DNA from: Platynereis dumerilii
Taxonomy: Eukaryota > Annelida > Polychaeta > Phyllodocida > Nereididae
Assembly: GCA_026936325.1 (NCBI GenBank)
Contig: JAPTHN010000100.1
Span: 1,124,011 to 1,188,010 of the forward strand
Direction of reading: 5' to 3'
DNA length: 64,000 nucleotides
A model generated the notes under the pieces. That model saw only the letters and a program-made list of their open reading frames with translations. It was not told the origin of the DNA and ran no database searches. This document shows positions 1-11,282 of this stretch, one piece after another. The stretch's first letter is position 1. Every line of letters begins with the position of its first letter. The position numbers and the translations under genes were made by a program.

Positions 1-37
1 ATACCCAAGGTATAACTGCCAGCTCTTTAATGTCTAT

Positions 38-350
38 CCCGTGGCCTAGTGGATAAGGTGCTCTTCTGCTAACTAAGACGTTTCAGGTTTAAACCCTATT
101 CATGGCATGAAGGAACTGAGCAGATCCTCCATAACTCTTTGCTTCACTTCACCCAGGTGTAAATGTGTACTTGGCTACAGGCAGTGATGGCGATTGTAGA
201 ATGACTTGGCATTGTGGCACTGGAACAACTGCCTGGCTGTATACTCAATGGGGAGTTGAGAAAGGCTCATGCGTAAACAGGCCTGTCAAGAGTGTAATTG
301 TATTGTATGGTCTGTCAAGACAGACTAAGTCTGTGTAATGGACCAAAAAA
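38..350 (+). mobile_element. tRNA-derived SINE
   Basis: A tRNA-like head carries an A-box-like stretch (GTGGCCTAGTGG at 41-52) and a B box (GGTTTAAACCC at 86-96). It is followed by a ~240-bp body and ends in an A-rich run (343-350). That layout is typical of a Pol III-derived SINE. It differs in its body from the other SINE groups in the window. Confidence 0.6.
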
Positions 351-1392
351 AATCAACGTTTACATTTCATCTATATGCTGGGCGAGTAATTGACTATAGA
401 GCAGGGTTTATCTGAAACATGCCACGGACTTTTCTCGCTCTTTTCTTATCGATCAAGCTTTGTGAGGAGAATCATTGTCTTATCGATGATGCCGGGATGA
501 ATTTCTCCAGACAGGGAATTATACCGTGGACAGCCGGGCAAATGTACAGGCAAATATCTCAAACATTCAACATCGTTATAAGATTCCACAATGTTCCTCA
601 GTAATTTCAGTGGACATCAAACTTCAAATGAATCATGTCTCCAGGACTTCAAACACTAAGCACAAACACAGCTTACAACCTGACCTAGCTTGTTCTAGGG
701 CCTGTCATTCATCTGTCATTATGGAAATATTTGTGCTCTAATGATTATGGCTCCATGCAGGTAACTGTCAGGTGATCCTTTGGTAACTGTCTTGGGGCAG
801 ACAGGCATCATATACAATGATTTATGACTGGAGATCTGGTGTATTGTTTTATTGGGATTTTACCTTCTTATCTTTCTAGCATTTTTGGTATGGTGCTTTA
901 ATGACCTGAAGACGACATTGTAAGATGTCGTGCTTATGGGGAGAGTTTACATAATTTGTGATTTTCTGAGTAAGATAAGAGGTTATACAACAAACCGAAA
1001 AACCCAGTTGTTATATGGGACTTCAGTTTGAGATTCAGTTGCAATGGGGAAAGACCAAAGCACCACCACCTACCATCCTGAAATGATGGGGCGTAAAACA
1101 CCCAACTTGCTTACTTCTGATATCTGGTCAAAAGTATCAGGAAAGTCTAAGCTTTTTTCCTGGGTTTGATTCCGGGTTACTGCAGCAGTGCGTCAGTCAG
1201 TCAACAATTTATTGGTATGTCTTCAACTCTTCATCATCATGAGTGACCTCCCAACGTGATATGACAGTACTCTTCAGAGATAGACACTACAGGCCTTCAA
1301 GCAGAGAAAAGATGCAATTGCTAATGTCCTAACAGGCCAACATCAACAGCACCCCCCCCCCCCAATAAAATAGAGAAGATGCAATGAAAGTT
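351..1392. other. Non-coding, no recognised feature
   Basis: There are only short chance reading frames without recognisable domains. A fragment near 1060-1115 ends in GGGGCGTAAAACACCC and resembles the 3' tails of the SINEs elsewhere in the window. I see no gene. Confidence 0.5.
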
Positions 1393-1400
1393 GTCAAATA

Positions 1401-1847
1401 CAGGGTTGGCAAAAAGGCAGCCATAAACTGTTTTAGGCACGGCATCTGCCTTAAACCTCTGTAAACTGCCAAAAAAAAAGTGGTGAAAACCGCCTTTTAC
1501 TGCCTTAAATGCCTTTTACACCAAATCGGACATAATTTGGTCCATCCAAAAGCCCAAAAATAGGAAAATATGCCTTGTAATGATTGAAATGCAGATTATT
1601 TGTCAGTAGAAATATTATCAATCAATACTGCATTTGTCAGTAGAAAATATTATCAATCAATACTGCACGTAATTAACAAATAGGAATATCTTAAATTTTT
1701 TGTTAAATCTACACAATATCAAGCAAAAATTGGGATTTTGAGCTAAATTTCGGGTTTAAAGCAGTTTACGGCAGAAAAGTGCCCAAAACTAGTTTTCGGC
1801 AAGGCGGCACCCGGTAAAAACCACTTGCCGTAAACTTGACAACCCTG
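1401..1847. mobile_element. hAT-type MITE, 447 bp
   Basis: The termini are inverted (CAGGGTTGGCAA at the left, TTGACAACCCTG at the right). They are flanked by a perfect 8-bp target duplication GTCAAATA (1393-1400 and 1848-1855). An 8-bp duplication with CAGGG termini is the hAT signature. No transposase frame is present, so it is non-autonomous. A ~40-bp stretch is duplicated inside (ATTATCAATCAATACTGCA twice near 1611-1665). Confidence 0.88.
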
Positions 1848-2099
1848 GTCAAATATATGCACTCTACTGAGAATCTTAGACAGTAATCTACTAATCTAAT
1901 CAGAGCTGGTGACATGAAACAGAAACAACCAGAGAAAAGGCTGTAGACAATTGCTGATACTCCATGGTTCAAGCCTCAAAGACTCAAGCTTTCACAAAAT
2001 TTTAAGGAACTGAAAAACATTTTAAGCCTGTATTACAATAAGATCAAAATTCACTAAGTCTGTGGTCAATTGCAAGAAGAAAACCATACATGCCTTACC

Positions 2100-2440
2100 T
2101 TAATTGCTTAACACCTTGAAATGCTCATCAGCCAAAAACACAGAGCAGAAGAAGAGCCTGGCAGTTGCAAAGCAGGTGGGCCAACAGTGAGCCCTGAAGC
2201 TGCAGGTAGATGTAGTTAGTGTTGGGGGGGGGGGGTGGAAGGGGGTTGGAGCCATTCTTCCCTGGATCCTACTATCTCTGCTGTCTGTAATGCACAACAG
2301 CTGGGTGGGCCAATTGTTATGGATGTGGGGTTGATTTGGTGGTATGGTGGTCCCAAGTTTGATTTGCAACTTAATCTACTCAATTGTTATCTGAAAATGG
2401 AATCATCTGATGATCAAAATCATCTGCTTTGGAGCAGTTT
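2100..2440. other. Non-coding, no recognised feature
   Basis: It holds a G-rich run near 2224-2240 and overlapping chance frames on both strands with low-complexity translations. No domain or splice signal supports a gene. Confidence 0.4.
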
Positions 2441-2451
2441 GGTTGTTTAAA

Positions 2452-2660
2452 GACCATAGCATCATGGTAGCATACTTTGCTAAAAACGTTTGAGGCCAAA
2501 GTTTGATTCCCAGTCTGGGAAATGAGAGAGTCAGACAGAATGTTTCGTCTTGTGCCAAGAGTGCACCTCGCCTCATCACCATGATGCCTTCCTGTATTAT
2601 TGAACCTTATCGGTGTATGATATGAATACAGGATGTAAAGCCCTGCAACCCACCCACCCT
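2452..2660 (+). mobile_element. SINE (group A), degenerate
   Basis: The B-box-like GTTTGATTCCCAG (2501-2513) is followed by the group A body, including GTGCCAAGAGTGCACC, which is shared with the copy near 3540. The tail GAATACAGGATGTAAAGCCC matches tails of other group A copies. Confidence 0.6.
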
Positions 2661-2739
2661 ATCATTTCAGAGGCCTTGGCATTGGGAGCCATTGATTAAA
2701 CAGCTCATTCGAAGGACACCAAAGTGGCGATGACACTCA

Positions 2740-2872
2740 TAAATAAAGATGCCATGCTGAGTCTAAACTATGGGACCCAGGTTTGATTTTGGCCCTGGCA
2801 ACCCATGTTAGACAAGTGTTTCACCCTGTGTCAAAGATCATGATGGCACCTGCCTCTATCCATTGATCCATC
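2740..2872 (+). mobile_element. SINE (group A), 5' fragment
   Basis: A B-box-like GGTTTGATTTTGG is followed by GGCAACCCATGTTAGAC and a CATGATGGCACC stretch. All three are shared with the copies at 2452 and 3445. The 3' tail is missing. Confidence 0.55.
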
Positions 2873-2914
2873 TATTTTATGTTAAATTTAATTGACCTAT
2901 CATAAGGTCTGTCT

Positions 2915-3000
2915 TGATATTTACTATCTATATATATCTATCTCTCTATCTATATATCTATCTATCTATCTACATATCTATCTTTACATATATATTTCGA
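2915..3000. repeat. (TCTATATA)n microsatellite
   Basis: A run of TCTATC and TATATC units with no longer-range order. It makes an overlapping low-complexity frame that should not be taken as a gene. Confidence 0.8.
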
Positions 3001-3444
3001 GGTCCTGCGTTCAAGTCCTGCTGTGGACCGTTATGCCACAAATTCTGTCACTCCATTAATCATACTGAATACCTGCACACCCCCCCCCCCAACCAACCTT
3101 CCCAATTGAGACAGAATAGTCCATCAGTAGAAACAATACTCCCCCAGACTCCCTCCATCTGCAACATGAGTAAAGTTGTATTCAGGGGAAAGGGAGTTGT
3201 ATGGGGTATTGGGGTTAGGTTATGGGGTAAGGTGGGGTGAAATGGGCTCCAGGGTTGGTTGGGACTAAGCATATTTAGTGTGTAATGAGCTTGGAAGCAT
3301 GTTGGGAGCATGTACCTAGTACCTACAAGCAATGTAGGTACATGTGGTGGTAATGAGTCTCCTTGTAGTACAGATTTCCCATTATCCTTAGGGTTTCTAT
3401 TTTAATGTAAGAATTTGGTTCTCAATTCCCTTGGCTGGCCAGGA

Positions 3445-3645
3445 GTCCGTAGCTCAGTGGTAGTATGCTGGGTTGCAAACTTCTATGACTGGGAATCGAT
3501 TCCAGCTCAGGCAACCCATGTTAGGCGGATGTTTCATCCTGTGCCAAGAGTGCACCATGGCAGTGACCTCATTACCATGGTCCCTACCTGTCCCATGATG
3601 GCCTGCCTTATTTTACCTATGCCTATTTCTCCTAAAGTGTCTTAA
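3445..3645 (+). mobile_element. SINE (group A), well-preserved tRNA head
   Basis: This is the clearest tRNA-like head in the window: A box TAGCTCAGTGGTAGTATG (from 3450) and B box GGGAATCGATTCC (3491-3503). The group A body with GTGCCAAGAGTGCACCATGG follows. No tRNA cloverleaf continues past the B box, so it is a SINE and not a tRNA gene. Confidence 0.72.
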
Positions 3646-3679
3646 AATTGATATCACAGACCTATTGAGCTCTGTGCAG

Positions 3680-4916
3680 TAGGGTGGCCTAAAAATGTAC
3701 AGGAAAATTTTTTTTTCTGAAATTCACATCGCATACCCCCTCATTTTAGGAGAAATGGTGAAAAAAGCACCTTGTTAAAATTTCATGAAAATCAGTCAAG
3801 TCTAAGTGGTCTCTCAAGGCCCCTCAATTCTCACGAAAAAGAAACATTTCAACCATTTTCGCCAATACGCGGTTAGCCAAAACTTTGTGAATTTTTAATG
3901 AACAACATTCTAATTGCCATGGTTGGAAAGGTATCAAAATTAGCTTCAATTTGCATACCAACATCAATGGTCTAGGTTGATATCTTGGCTCCCATGGACT
4001 CTTCAGCTGACAGCGCTAATGTGCGAAAGTGTTTACTGAATGATCAAACCTGTTCAAGAAAATATTTCCATTAAATTTCACTGTCAATTAACATCTTCTT
4101 ATTCTCCAAAAGGCAGGATGACCCGATAAAACATAAAACTTTTTTTTTTACCATGGAGAAACCCGCTTTATGAGCTGTAAAGTTTTAATGTTAGATTTTG
4201 TCAAAAGTGCTGAAAACATCGGAGAGTGGCTGTTGCATTTCATAGTTTAACTTCATAAGAGTTAAATATAGGACAACATAATTTATATCATGTGAAACAT
4301 AAGAATATTGTCTTTCAAGTGGTACCCATCATGGTGCCCTGTAATAAATTTGGATGAAGATATGAATTTGAAATACTACAATTCCCCCCTGCTATTTTAT
4401 GAGTTTGCGACACACTTCAACATAAAATTTCATCACTCATAAACCGGGCATTCCCATGGTCAAAAATTTTTTTTTTTAATATTTGGTCATTCTGGAACTG
4501 GGAAAATAAGAATCACAGCAATTTACAGCGAAAAAAAATAAAAGACTGGCTTTTATCAGGATCGGTCGTTCAGCAACAATTTCATTCACGAAAAGTGTAA
4601 ACTGAAGAGACCATGGGAGTTGAGATATTATCTTAGACCAATAATGTTGGTATGCAAATTGAAGCTCTTTTTGAGCCCTATCCAACCATGGCATTGAAAA
4701 TGTAGTACTGTACAAATTGACTAAGTTATGAGGAACCGCGAATTTGCGAAAATGGTTGAAATTTTCCTTTTTGCTAAGAATGGAGGGGCCTTGAGAGACC
4801 ACTAAGACTTGACCGATTTTCTTGAAATTTTTACAGGGTGCTTTTTTCACAATTTCTCCTAAAATGAGGGGGTATGCGAATAGAAAATCAAAAATTTTGT
4901 TTTTTGGGCCACCCTA
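3680..4916. mobile_element. Foldback hAT-type element, 1237 bp
   Basis: The element begins TAGGGTGGCC and ends GGCCACCCTA. It is flanked by a perfect 8-bp duplication CTGTGCAG (3672-3679 and 4917-4924). The inverted similarity is long: about 3680-4025 pairs with about 4595-4916, including GGGGGTATGCG-like and CATACCAACAT-like stretches. A second inner pair carries poly-T next to CCATGG. No transposase frame is visible. Target length and ends place it with hAT; the extensive arms make it a foldback type. It shares an internal motif with the element at 21722. Confidence 0.88.
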
Positions 4917-4924
4917 CTGTGCAG

Positions 4925-5894
4925 ATAGTTGAACATGGGAGCTTCATAAATAAAGAGCCTTAATTATAAATAGAAAACCCAACTTTTTCTCAATGAAATA
5001 TCTTTTTTGTTGATCACGGAATCTGATCTTCTGGCAACTTTTGCTGGTGTTAATTGGCCTTGCAATTTCATTATATGTTCTGTTGAGGTTGGCAGAGTGT
5101 CAGGACACCTCAGACCTACCTCCCAACCCAAAACAATTCTTTTCTTACTAAGGTTAGCCAATACAAACAACACTTTCTATATCATTATTTGTTACTTTGT
5201 GGCAATTTCAGAGTATTCCCACTGACATGACTTTGTAATGGCATAATGTCATACAAATATCTTACAATAAGAATATGCAGATAAAAACTTGTGTTCTGTA
5301 TTTAGCATTTAAAGTCTCACTATCTCAATGATACTGGCCCTTAAGTTATTTGGCTTGTGTATATGAGCTGCTGCAAGGAGACAGATATAATGATGAAATG
5401 ATATGCTGCAGGACTGCAGGTCAACACCAAAATGTGCTCCCTGTTTGCAAGGACGTGGTCTTTTCATTGCCTGCACAGAGAACTGCGTACACAGCATAGA
5501 GCCTCAAACTGTGAACATAGCGAACCACAAAAAGTATCAGAAATAAAACATAGGAAGACCCCGAGTTGGATTCTAAATTCAAGTAACTTGGGACAGGACC
5601 ACTTGGTCCCCTTCAGCCTGGCTTCAGGCATCTAAACAACCCAAGGGTTTCATGCATAGACTCTGATAGTCTGATAGGAAGCTTGTGTTTGAAGAAGAGA
5701 GAACTGAAAAGAGGGAGTCATTTGTATATATTAACAAGTAGGAGTAAAAAATGCTCGCAAAAAATAAAGTTTCTTTTTTTCTGTTGGGTGGCTTGCTGAG
5801 TGACTGGTCTCAGTGGTCTGTGTTATGTCTACAGATGGCGAACGACTGGGGGCTAGTGTGGTACATATAGTGTGATTTGATATGTCCAATATAT
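4925..5894. other. Non-coding, no recognised feature
   Basis: Only short overlapping frames on both strands, with no domain, repeat family or splice pattern that I recognise. Confidence 0.5.
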
Positions 5895-5895
5895 G

Positions 5896-6060
5896 AATTC
5901 CGTAGGATTTTTTTGCTAAAATTGATTTTTTTGCAGAATTGGGTTCAATGGGCATCCAATAACAACATATTACGGGGGACGAATTTTCCCGCCTTTTTTA
6001 CCCCTCCTGTGGGGGTATTTTCAAAATGGCCGCCAAAATCGCAGACAAATCTGCTTTTTA
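5896..6060 (+). repeat. Outer left arm of the inverted repeat
   Basis: It pairs, inverted, with about 14672-14838 at high identity. Shared stretches include CCTCCTGTGGGGGTATTTTC and AAATGGCCGCCAAAATC. Confidence 0.85.
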
Positions 6061-6085
6061 ACCGGCCTAACAGCGGAGGCCGGTT
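6060..6085. repeat. Short GC-rich hairpin at the array edge
   Basis: AACCGGCCT and AGGCCGGTT form a 9-bp perfect stem around an 8-base loop. It sits exactly where the left arm stops matching the right arm. Confidence 0.6.
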
Positions 6086-6166
6086 AATACAGGAGCTGTA
6101 AATGGATCAGGTGAAACCATAAACAGTAGGCATAAACTGCAACCACAAACCAGATGTAAACCACAT

Positions 6167-8310
6167 TTGGCAATGACAGACAAGGTTTTTCCCCATTGTG
6201 ACCTTAATATTTCACTTACAGTTATGAAATTTGGTACAGGTATGGGACTCTGGGTATGGATTAGGAACATGTCGAGAAACCCAAGATGGCTGCCGTTTTG
6301 TGGCGGCCATTTTGGCAGCCATCTTTCTTCATTCTTGAACTGCCCATTGTGACCTTAATATTTCACTTACAGTTATGAAATTTGGTACAGGTATGGGCCT
6401 CTGGGTATGGATTGGGAACATGTCGAGAAATCCAAGATGGCGGCCATTTTGTGGTGGCCATTTTGGCAGCCATCTTTCTTGATTCTTGAACTGCCCATTG
6501 TGACCTTAATATTTCACTTACAGTTATGAAATTTGGTACAGGTATGGGCCTCTGGGTATGGATTGGGAACATGTCGAGAATTCCAAGATGGCAGCCATTT
6601 TGTGGTGGCCATTTTGGCAGCCATCTTTCCTTTATTCTTGAACTGCCCATTGTGACCTTAATATTTCACTTACAGTTATGAAATTTGGTACAGGTATGGG
6701 CCTCTGGGTATGGATTGGGAACATATCGAGAAATCCAAGATGGCAGCCATTTTGTGGTGGTCGTTTTGGCAGCCATCTTTCTTCATTCTTGAACTGCCCA
6801 TTGTGACCTTGATATTTCACTTACAGTTATGAAATTTGGTACAGGTATGGGCCTCTGGGTATGGATTAGGAACATGTCAAGAAATCCAAGATGGCAGCCA
6901 TTTTGTGGTGGCCATTTTTGGCAGCCATCTTTCATCATTCTTGAACTGCCCATTGTGACCTTAATATATCACTTACAGTTATGAAATTTGGTACAGGTAT
7001 GGGCCTCTGGGTATGGATTGGGAACATGTTGAGAAATCCAAGATTGCAGCTATTTTGTGGTGGCCATTTTGGCAGCCATCTTTCTTCATTCTTGAACTGC
7101 CCATTGTGACCTTAATATTTCACTTGCAGTTATGAAATTTGGTACAGGTATAGTACTCTGGGTATGGATTGGGAACATGTCGAGAAATCCAAGATGGTGA
7201 CCATTTTGTGGTGGCCATTTTGGCAGCCATTTTCTTCATTCTTGAACTGCCCATTGTGACCTTAATGTTTCACTTACAGTTATGAAATTTGGTACAGGTA
7301 TGGGCCTCTGGGTATGGATTGGGAACATGTCGAGAAATCCAAGATGGCGGCCATTTTGTGGTGGCCATTTTGGCAGCCATCTTTCTTCGCCATCTTTCTT
7401 CATTCTTGAACTGCCCATGGTGACCTTAATATTTCACTTACAGTTATGAAATCTGGTACAGGTATGGGACTCTGGGCATGGATTGGGAACATGTCGAGAA
7501 ATCCGAAATGCAGCCATTTTGTGGTGGCCATTTTTGCAGCCATCTTTCTTCATTCTTGAACTGCCCATTGTGACCATAATATTTCACTTACAGTTATGAA
7601 ATTTGGTGCAGGTAAGGGACTCTGGTTATGGATTGGGAACATGTCGAGAAATCCAAGATGGCTGCCATTTTGTGGTGGCCATTTTGACAGCAATCTCTCT
7701 TCATTCTTGAACTGCCCATTGTGACCTTGATATTTCGCTTGCAGTTATGAAAGTTGGTACAGGTATTGTACTCTGGGTATGGATTGGGAACATGTCGATA
7801 AATACAAGATGGCGGCCATTTTGTGGTGACCATTTTGGCAGCCATCTTTATTCATTCTTGAACTGCCCATTGTGACCTGAATATTTCACCTACAGTTATG
7901 AAATTTGGTACAGGTATCAGGTATGGGACTCCGGGTATGGACTGGGAACATGTCGAGAAATCCAAGATGGTGGCCATTTTGTGGTGGCCATTTTGTGGTG
8001 GCCATGCTGGCAGCCATCTTTTTTCATTATTGAACTGCTCATAGTGACCTCAATATTTCACGTAAGAGTTATGAAATTTGGTACAGGTATGGGGCTGTGG
8101 GAATCAGACGGGAACATGTTGAGAAATCCAAGATGGTAGCCACTTTGTGGCAGCCATTTTGGCAGCCATCTTTCTTCATTCTTGAACTGCCCATTGTGAC
8201 CTTAATATTTCACTTACAGTTATGAAATTTGGTACAGGTATTGGCCTGTGGGTATGGGTGAGGAACATGTTGGGAAATCCAAGATGGCTGCAATTTTGGC
8301 AGCCATCTTT
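6167..8310. repeat. Satellite array: ~14 copies of a ~151-bp unit
   Basis: The phrase GACCTTAATATTTCAC, or close variants, recurs at 6200, 6351, 6502, 6654, 6805, 6957, 7108, 7258, 7422, 7572, 7723, 7874, 8046 and 8198. Spacing is 150-152 bp except for 164 and 172 where short internal duplications occur. Each unit contains AAGATGG(C/T)(G/T)GCC-like and inverted GGCAGCCATCTT motifs. Several open frames appear only because the unit length and sequence are conserved; they are not genes. Confidence 0.95.
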
Positions 8311-8399
8311 CCTTTTTTTAGAAATCTGTTCAATCTGCATTGATTCTATACTGATAGTCTAGCATCTTCCAATCAACTATTTCTCCTATCTTCCAATAT

Positions 8400-8476
8400 C
8401 AGTTGCTCAGTGGTTTAAGCAATGGCATCTTCAATTTCACTGCGTTAGGTCGGTTTTGAATCCGCGGATTCTTGTT
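8400..8476 (+). mobile_element. tRNA-like fragment (SINE head)
   Basis: An A-box-like TTGCTCAGTGGTTTAAGC and a B-box-like GGTTTTGAATCC, spaced as in tRNA, are followed by GCGGATTCTTGT. A related tail (GAATCCTTGGATTCTTGT) occurs near 25597. The fragment is too decayed for a functional tRNA. It lies at the inner edge of the insertion in the left arm. Confidence 0.5.
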
Positions 8477-9052
8477 CTCATATTTCAGTCCCTAATTAAG
8501 ATAAGGTAACAAGAAAAAGATAATTTTCAATGTTTCTCAGGTCAAGGAAGTCATTCTGAAGGGTCTCAAAGCCATACATGCAATATTTAGTGGGCTAAAT
8601 CCAAGATGGCCGCCAAAATGGCTGCCCAAATGTCAACAATCTGTGTTTTAGCTCCTAATTGTCATAGACTATCAAATAAAAGGTAATTTTCTATGTTTCT
8701 TGGGTCAAGGAACTCTAATATGCACCTTTTAAAGCCCTAAATATGATATATGATCCAATATATCCATGATGGCCAACAAAATTCGCTGAACATACTTCCT
8801 AGAGCTTAGTAAAAACCATGTAACTTCACAAGTTTTTGCCGTCTTTGGGGTCTTGACAAATCGTATCACCAAGAGAGGAAGAATGAATGATATTAAAGAG
8901 TGGATAAAGTGTGAAACTTACCAAAAATTTGTTGACAAGCCCAGTGCATAGAATTAACAGAATTATGGTGGCAGCCCAATTGTTAATATTTATGGAGGCA
9001 AGAAATCTGTGGCTCCCAAACCTAATATTACCTTTGTGACTTTGCCTAAACA
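8475..9052 (+). repeat. Inner left arm of the inverted repeat
   Basis: TCATATTTCAGTCCCTAATT and the following ~440 bp match, inverted, 14228-14672. The next ~125 bp (TAATATTTATGGAGGCAAG and neighbours) match, inverted, about 13105-13225. Confidence 0.78.
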
Positions 9053-9419
9053 TTTTCCCAGGAAAATTGTGTCTCTAATGGGATTTTCAATTGTTTAAAA
9101 CCTATTTAGCATACTTTGATAGATATCAGACAAAATCTTATGTGAATACCCCATCTGTTGGGGATATTACATAACATTTTTGCAAAAATATAGCCAAACC
9201 TTACCTCTAAGTTATTCGGCAAATTCCTGCATATATTTTTCTCCAGCACATACCTTCTTATTTAATCACAATTGCAAGTGTACTGGCAGCATATCAATGG
9301 GGAGGCAGCTGAGGGGAAACTAAGAAGAGGGCAGGTGATAAAGGATGAGTTGAGGAGATTCAAAGGAGATGTGCAGTGGAAGATAGACAAATACATGTAG
9401 ACATGAAAAGTGCAGTCCA

Positions 9420-9605
9420 GTTCCAGGACTTAACTACAGTGCATGCGCAGGATCTTTTACTCATCCATAGATACTGATACAAGGGGCCACCAATTTCATG
9501 CCTCACCTGAACGACATCAAGCTCTGATTTTGCTCATGAAAGACCTCGGAAAAATCGGTACCCAACCTTGGGTTCGATATTATATTTAGTGAAGACCTTT
9601 AGACA
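9420..9605 (-). mobile_element. SINE (group B)
   Basis: Read on the minus strand it contains CCCCTTGTATCAGT, AGTAAAAGATC and a CGAACCC-containing head. These are in the same order as in the copy at 63150-63460. Confidence 0.55.
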
Positions 9606-10790
9606 CTCACCCACACCCAGCTGCCTGATGAGGAGACATACTGTAATCAAACTGGAATGAAAGTGGCAAGGGGAAAAGCACACATTTAGATGGGGGGGGG
9701 CTGGGAGTAAACCACAAAGACGGAAGGGAAGAGGTACAGAAAGAGGCTCTGAGAATAAATGGAGGAAAGAAGTATGAAGAGGGGGGCGGTTGGAAATGAG
9801 GTTTCGCCATTGCAGCACAGCGCTTATAGATACGGAGTCAGACAGGACTAGTATCTATGAATCAGCAGAAACGATATATTGAAGAAGAAGGCCAATGGCA
9901 GGTTGAGTCATGTGGAATGAAAGAAGGGCACTGATCAATGAGGGAGGCAGGGACGTCAGTTTTATTTTAAAGAGTTGGGGCAAATTGGGCTGAAGCCTTT
10001 ACAGAAAGTTGTGCCTTGGAATCCTCAACATTTTCAAATTGAAACATATGGTTTGTTCAAAAAGTGGTGGGCAAATGCCCCACCAGCCCACGTACACTGA
10101 TGCCTCTGGAGGTAGGCAGGGAGGGATATAGAGGAGGAAATATGGGAGGAGCTAAGAAAGAACAATATATAATTAGAAGTTGCATGCATGGGGGAGGAAA
10201 GAAAGGAATTAATGTAAAAGACTAAATGGTTGGTTATGGACGGGCAGGCCAGAATAGAGGAGACTGGACAGGAAATTGAACAACTGACTGGAGACTGGGA
10301 GAAAATATGCACTTGTGATATTTGATGCTGATGCAAGTGCAGGGCTATAGGTTTTCTCAGCTTCAGGACATGGAACTCCTCCCATCAATAGTAAAGCCCC
10401 AGAGGGTTCTATCACAGTTATAAAGTTCACCCTCGCCTTGACCCATTGGCCTGTTGAATAGTAATGTCAATGATCAATAATGTGCCATCCAGGGTTTGAA
10501 CCCATGATTTTTCACTCCAAGCACTTTTCATACATGGCAAGCAGCCTCTTTTTAAACTGAGACATTCAACTCCTCTGGTAGGAACTTGGAGGATTGAGGC
10601 AAATATTTATGACAGAGATGTGGGGGTATGGAGGCATTGGGAAGAGGGAAAATGGGAAACACTCATTCATCCTCTCACCTCTAGAAGCTTCCTTGTGTGT
10701 CTTTCCCTCTGTTCCTTATGTCGATTATACATACCTTGGTGGGTGCCTCCTTGAACCATGCACCTCTCTCCTTGCTAGATCCAGGAAGTT
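9606..10790. other. Non-coding, origin unclear
   Basis: Purine-rich on the plus strand (9640-10200), which makes low-complexity frames on the minus strand. A decayed tRNA-like stretch (CAGGGTTTGAACCCATG near 10491) may be another SINE end. No gene is recognised. Confidence 0.4.
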
Positions 10791-11282
10791 AGCTACCTGA
10801 AGCTGGTTACTTGGGAGTTACCTGGCAGCTGCCTGAAATGCGAAGCTAGATACCCCAAGCTGGTACCTGGCAGCTACCTGGTAGCTACCTGAAACCTTTG
10901 GGAAGATAGCTACTTGAACTGGCTACCTGGCAGTTACCTGTCAGCTACTTGAAACTTTGGGAAGATAGCGACTTGAACTGGCTACCTGGCAGTTACCTGT
11001 CAGCTACTTGAAACTTAGTTTTAAGATAGCTAGTTGAACTGGCTACCTGGCAGCCATTTGAGACCTAGTGGATGACAGCTACTTGAACTGGCTACCAGGC
11101 AGTTACCTGGCAGCTACTTGAAACTTTGGGAATAGCTACATGAAATGGCACCTAGCAGTTGGAGAGCAACCGTTTAATATTGAGGGGTTGGATTTGATAT
11201 GAAATAGTTGTCCCCCTTACCTGGCAGATACTTGAGACCAAGTGGAAGATAGCTACTTCAACGTCCTACCTGGCAGCTACTT
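10790..11282. repeat. ~60-bp minisatellite
   Basis: Degenerate repeats of GGCTACCTGGCAGTTACCTG and CAGCTACTTGAAACTTTGGG occur about seven or eight times. The best two neighbours are ~60 bp apart (near 10915-11035). The array runs directly into the truncated LINE at 11283. Confidence 0.75.

Noticed and set aside
3450-3510. Possible tRNA gene (A and B boxes present)
   Set aside because: No complete cloverleaf or acceptor stem; the sequence continues into a SINE body.
4476-4850. 124-codon minus-strand frame
   Set aside because: It lies inside the right arm of the foldback hAT element and shows no transposase motif.
6363-7845. Several minus-strand frames of 60-95 codons
   Set aside because: All are readings through the 151-bp satellite with the same repeated peptide; they follow from repeat structure.
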